Positions 63,205 through 64,000 of a DNA stretch of 64,000 nt are shown here, piece after piece (the stretch's first letter is position 1; each line of letters starts with the position of its first letter). Origin of the DNA: Septoria linicola (taxonomy: Eukaryota > Ascomycota > Dothideomycetes > Mycosphaerellales > Mycosphaerellaceae); NCBI GenBank assembly GCA_024114885.1, contig CP099422.1, positions 2,170,001 through 2,234,000 of the forward strand, read 5' to 3'. Both the position numbers and the translations under genes were made by a program. The notes under the pieces are model-generated. The model was not told the origin of the DNA. It saw nothing but the letters and a program-made list of their open reading frames with translations, and did no database searches.

Positions 63205-64000
63205 TCAATGAAAGCCCTTCTTTTCATCTCCTCCTAGCAGCGGATCTTCAACCTGTGCAGGAGGTGCATATGTTGGTCGAGGGGCAGTGACGGGAGGCGC
63301 ACGATCTGCGATGGCGTCTTCGTAGCTCGGCGGAGGCGCATCATCGTACTGTGGAGCAGTACTACTCCCTGCAGCAGATGCTGCTGGCCACGGCGAGCCG
63401 TGCCCTTCAACCGGTGTTGGAGGAATCTGATTGGATCCGAAGTCTGAATCCATGCGTCCTTCCTGTCTGAGCTTGTTGATCATAGGATCTGTGTCAGATC
63501 TCGAAGGCTTTCTCGGAGGAAGACCAGCCTTTGCTTCTTCCATCCGTGCGATGACTTCTGCTGGCGGTGCTATACCCGAGAAGACTTTGCAGTCCATGCG
63601 AAGTGGCAATACAACCTGTTGTGGCTATGGAGAGTCAGCATACAATGATATCATCAGTACAGTGGTGGAAGGTATGATTGCGCATTCTCACCACTGTCCG
63701 CCACTGTCCAATGCGTACCTTCGCGTCTCGATCGCCGTACGTGAGACTGATCCGAATATCCAGTTGGTATGTGCGCTCGATATTACAGGTCTCGAAAGTT
63801 GGGGCAACCGTGTTTGGAAGAGCATGAGACTGACCTCGCCATAGCGCATCGTCGATAACATGCTCCGACTCTACCTCGTCAGACGGACTGCCGAGGAGTA
63901 CATTCATGTTGCTCATGCTGCAAATGATCCAGCTATTGCTTTCAGTCCGATAGACTTCGTGCGCCCGGATCTTGGTATGCCCAATGAGGGAGATCTGCAA
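63205..64000 (-). CDS. Alpha-arrestin-like protein, 5' end outside the window
   Basis: The partial gene has exons 64000-63719 and 63624-63205 (GTACGC..CATAG intron), 233 residues. It reads as the C-terminal part of an arrestin fold (QISLIGHTKIRAHEVYRTESN, then IERTYQLDIRISLTYGD, and LPLRMDCKVFSGIAPPAE) followed by a disordered tail. The tail contains PPPSYEDA, a PPxY motif that recruits HECT ubiquitin ligases of the Rsp5 type through WW domains. Alpha-arrestins act as adaptors for transporter ubiquitination and endocytosis. The end GGDEKKGFH is the natural stop (63205-63207). N-terminal arrestin sheets lie beyond base 64000. Confidence 0.82.

Overview
This window is nuclear DNA of a filamentous ascomycete. 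Introns are short (about 46-140 nt) with GT..AG ends and CTRAC-type branch points, genes are dense on both strands, and the families are fungal: scytalone dehydratase, a TinC-type NIMA-interacting protein, Zn2Cys6 and FAS1 proteins, endopolygalacturonase and MGR3. The melanin gene and the general gene set suggest a Dothideomycete, perhaps Mycosphaerellales, but that placement is inference. No intact transposon, tRNA, rRNA or CRISPR was recognised. Exon coordinates were spliced by eye from reading frame, splice-site consensus and remembered family patterns.

Layout. 0-7 kb: the 3' tip of an unknown gene whose stop codon sits alone after an intron, a five-exon conserved protein, scytalone dehydratase (DHN-melanin, -) and a TinC-like coiled-coil protein (+). 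7-15 kb: a secreted GH5 enzyme with two compensating frameshifts, and a large C2/Munc13-type protein (-). 15-23 kb: an Ino4-like bHLH factor, an unknown protein, an F-box-like protein, an atypical Rho-type GTPase and PRPP synthetase. 23-28 kb: a decayed block of cytochrome b5 with an in-frame stop, a multiply frameshifted P450 and a truncated Zn2Cys6 regulator, followed by a small secreted cysteine-rich protein. 28-41 kb: a possible myristoylated micro-protein, RRP7, a protein kinase, a FAS1 protein, a five-TM protein, a TMA23-like nucleolar protein and a CCC1/VIT1 transporter. 41-50 kb: a 1147-aa serine-rich membrane protein, endopolygalacturonase, and a SRAP/HMCES-type abasic-site protein divergent from MGR3. 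50-64 kb: a 2.6-kb gene-poor stretch, an isochorismatase-AlkB fusion, a 75-aa membrane protein, gamma-glutamyltransferase, an F-box-like gene with an early stop, a PMP3-domain protein, a copia-derived beta-barrel protein, a cupin, and the 3' half of an alpha-arrestin.

Most genes are unlinked housekeeping functions. Functional groupings worth noting: two ribosome-biogenesis genes (RRP7, TMA23-like); two DNA-damage genes 4 kb apart (SRAP, AlkB fusion); plant- or surface-facing secreted proteins (GH5, polygalacturonase, FAS1, the cysteine-rich protein); and the broken cyt b5-P450-regulator trio, which reads as the remains of a small oxidative metabolic cluster. No wholly new system was proven. 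The strongest leads are that decayed trio, the pseudo-isochorismatase fused to AlkB, the GTPase with an altered G3 box, and the copia-derived single-copy gene.
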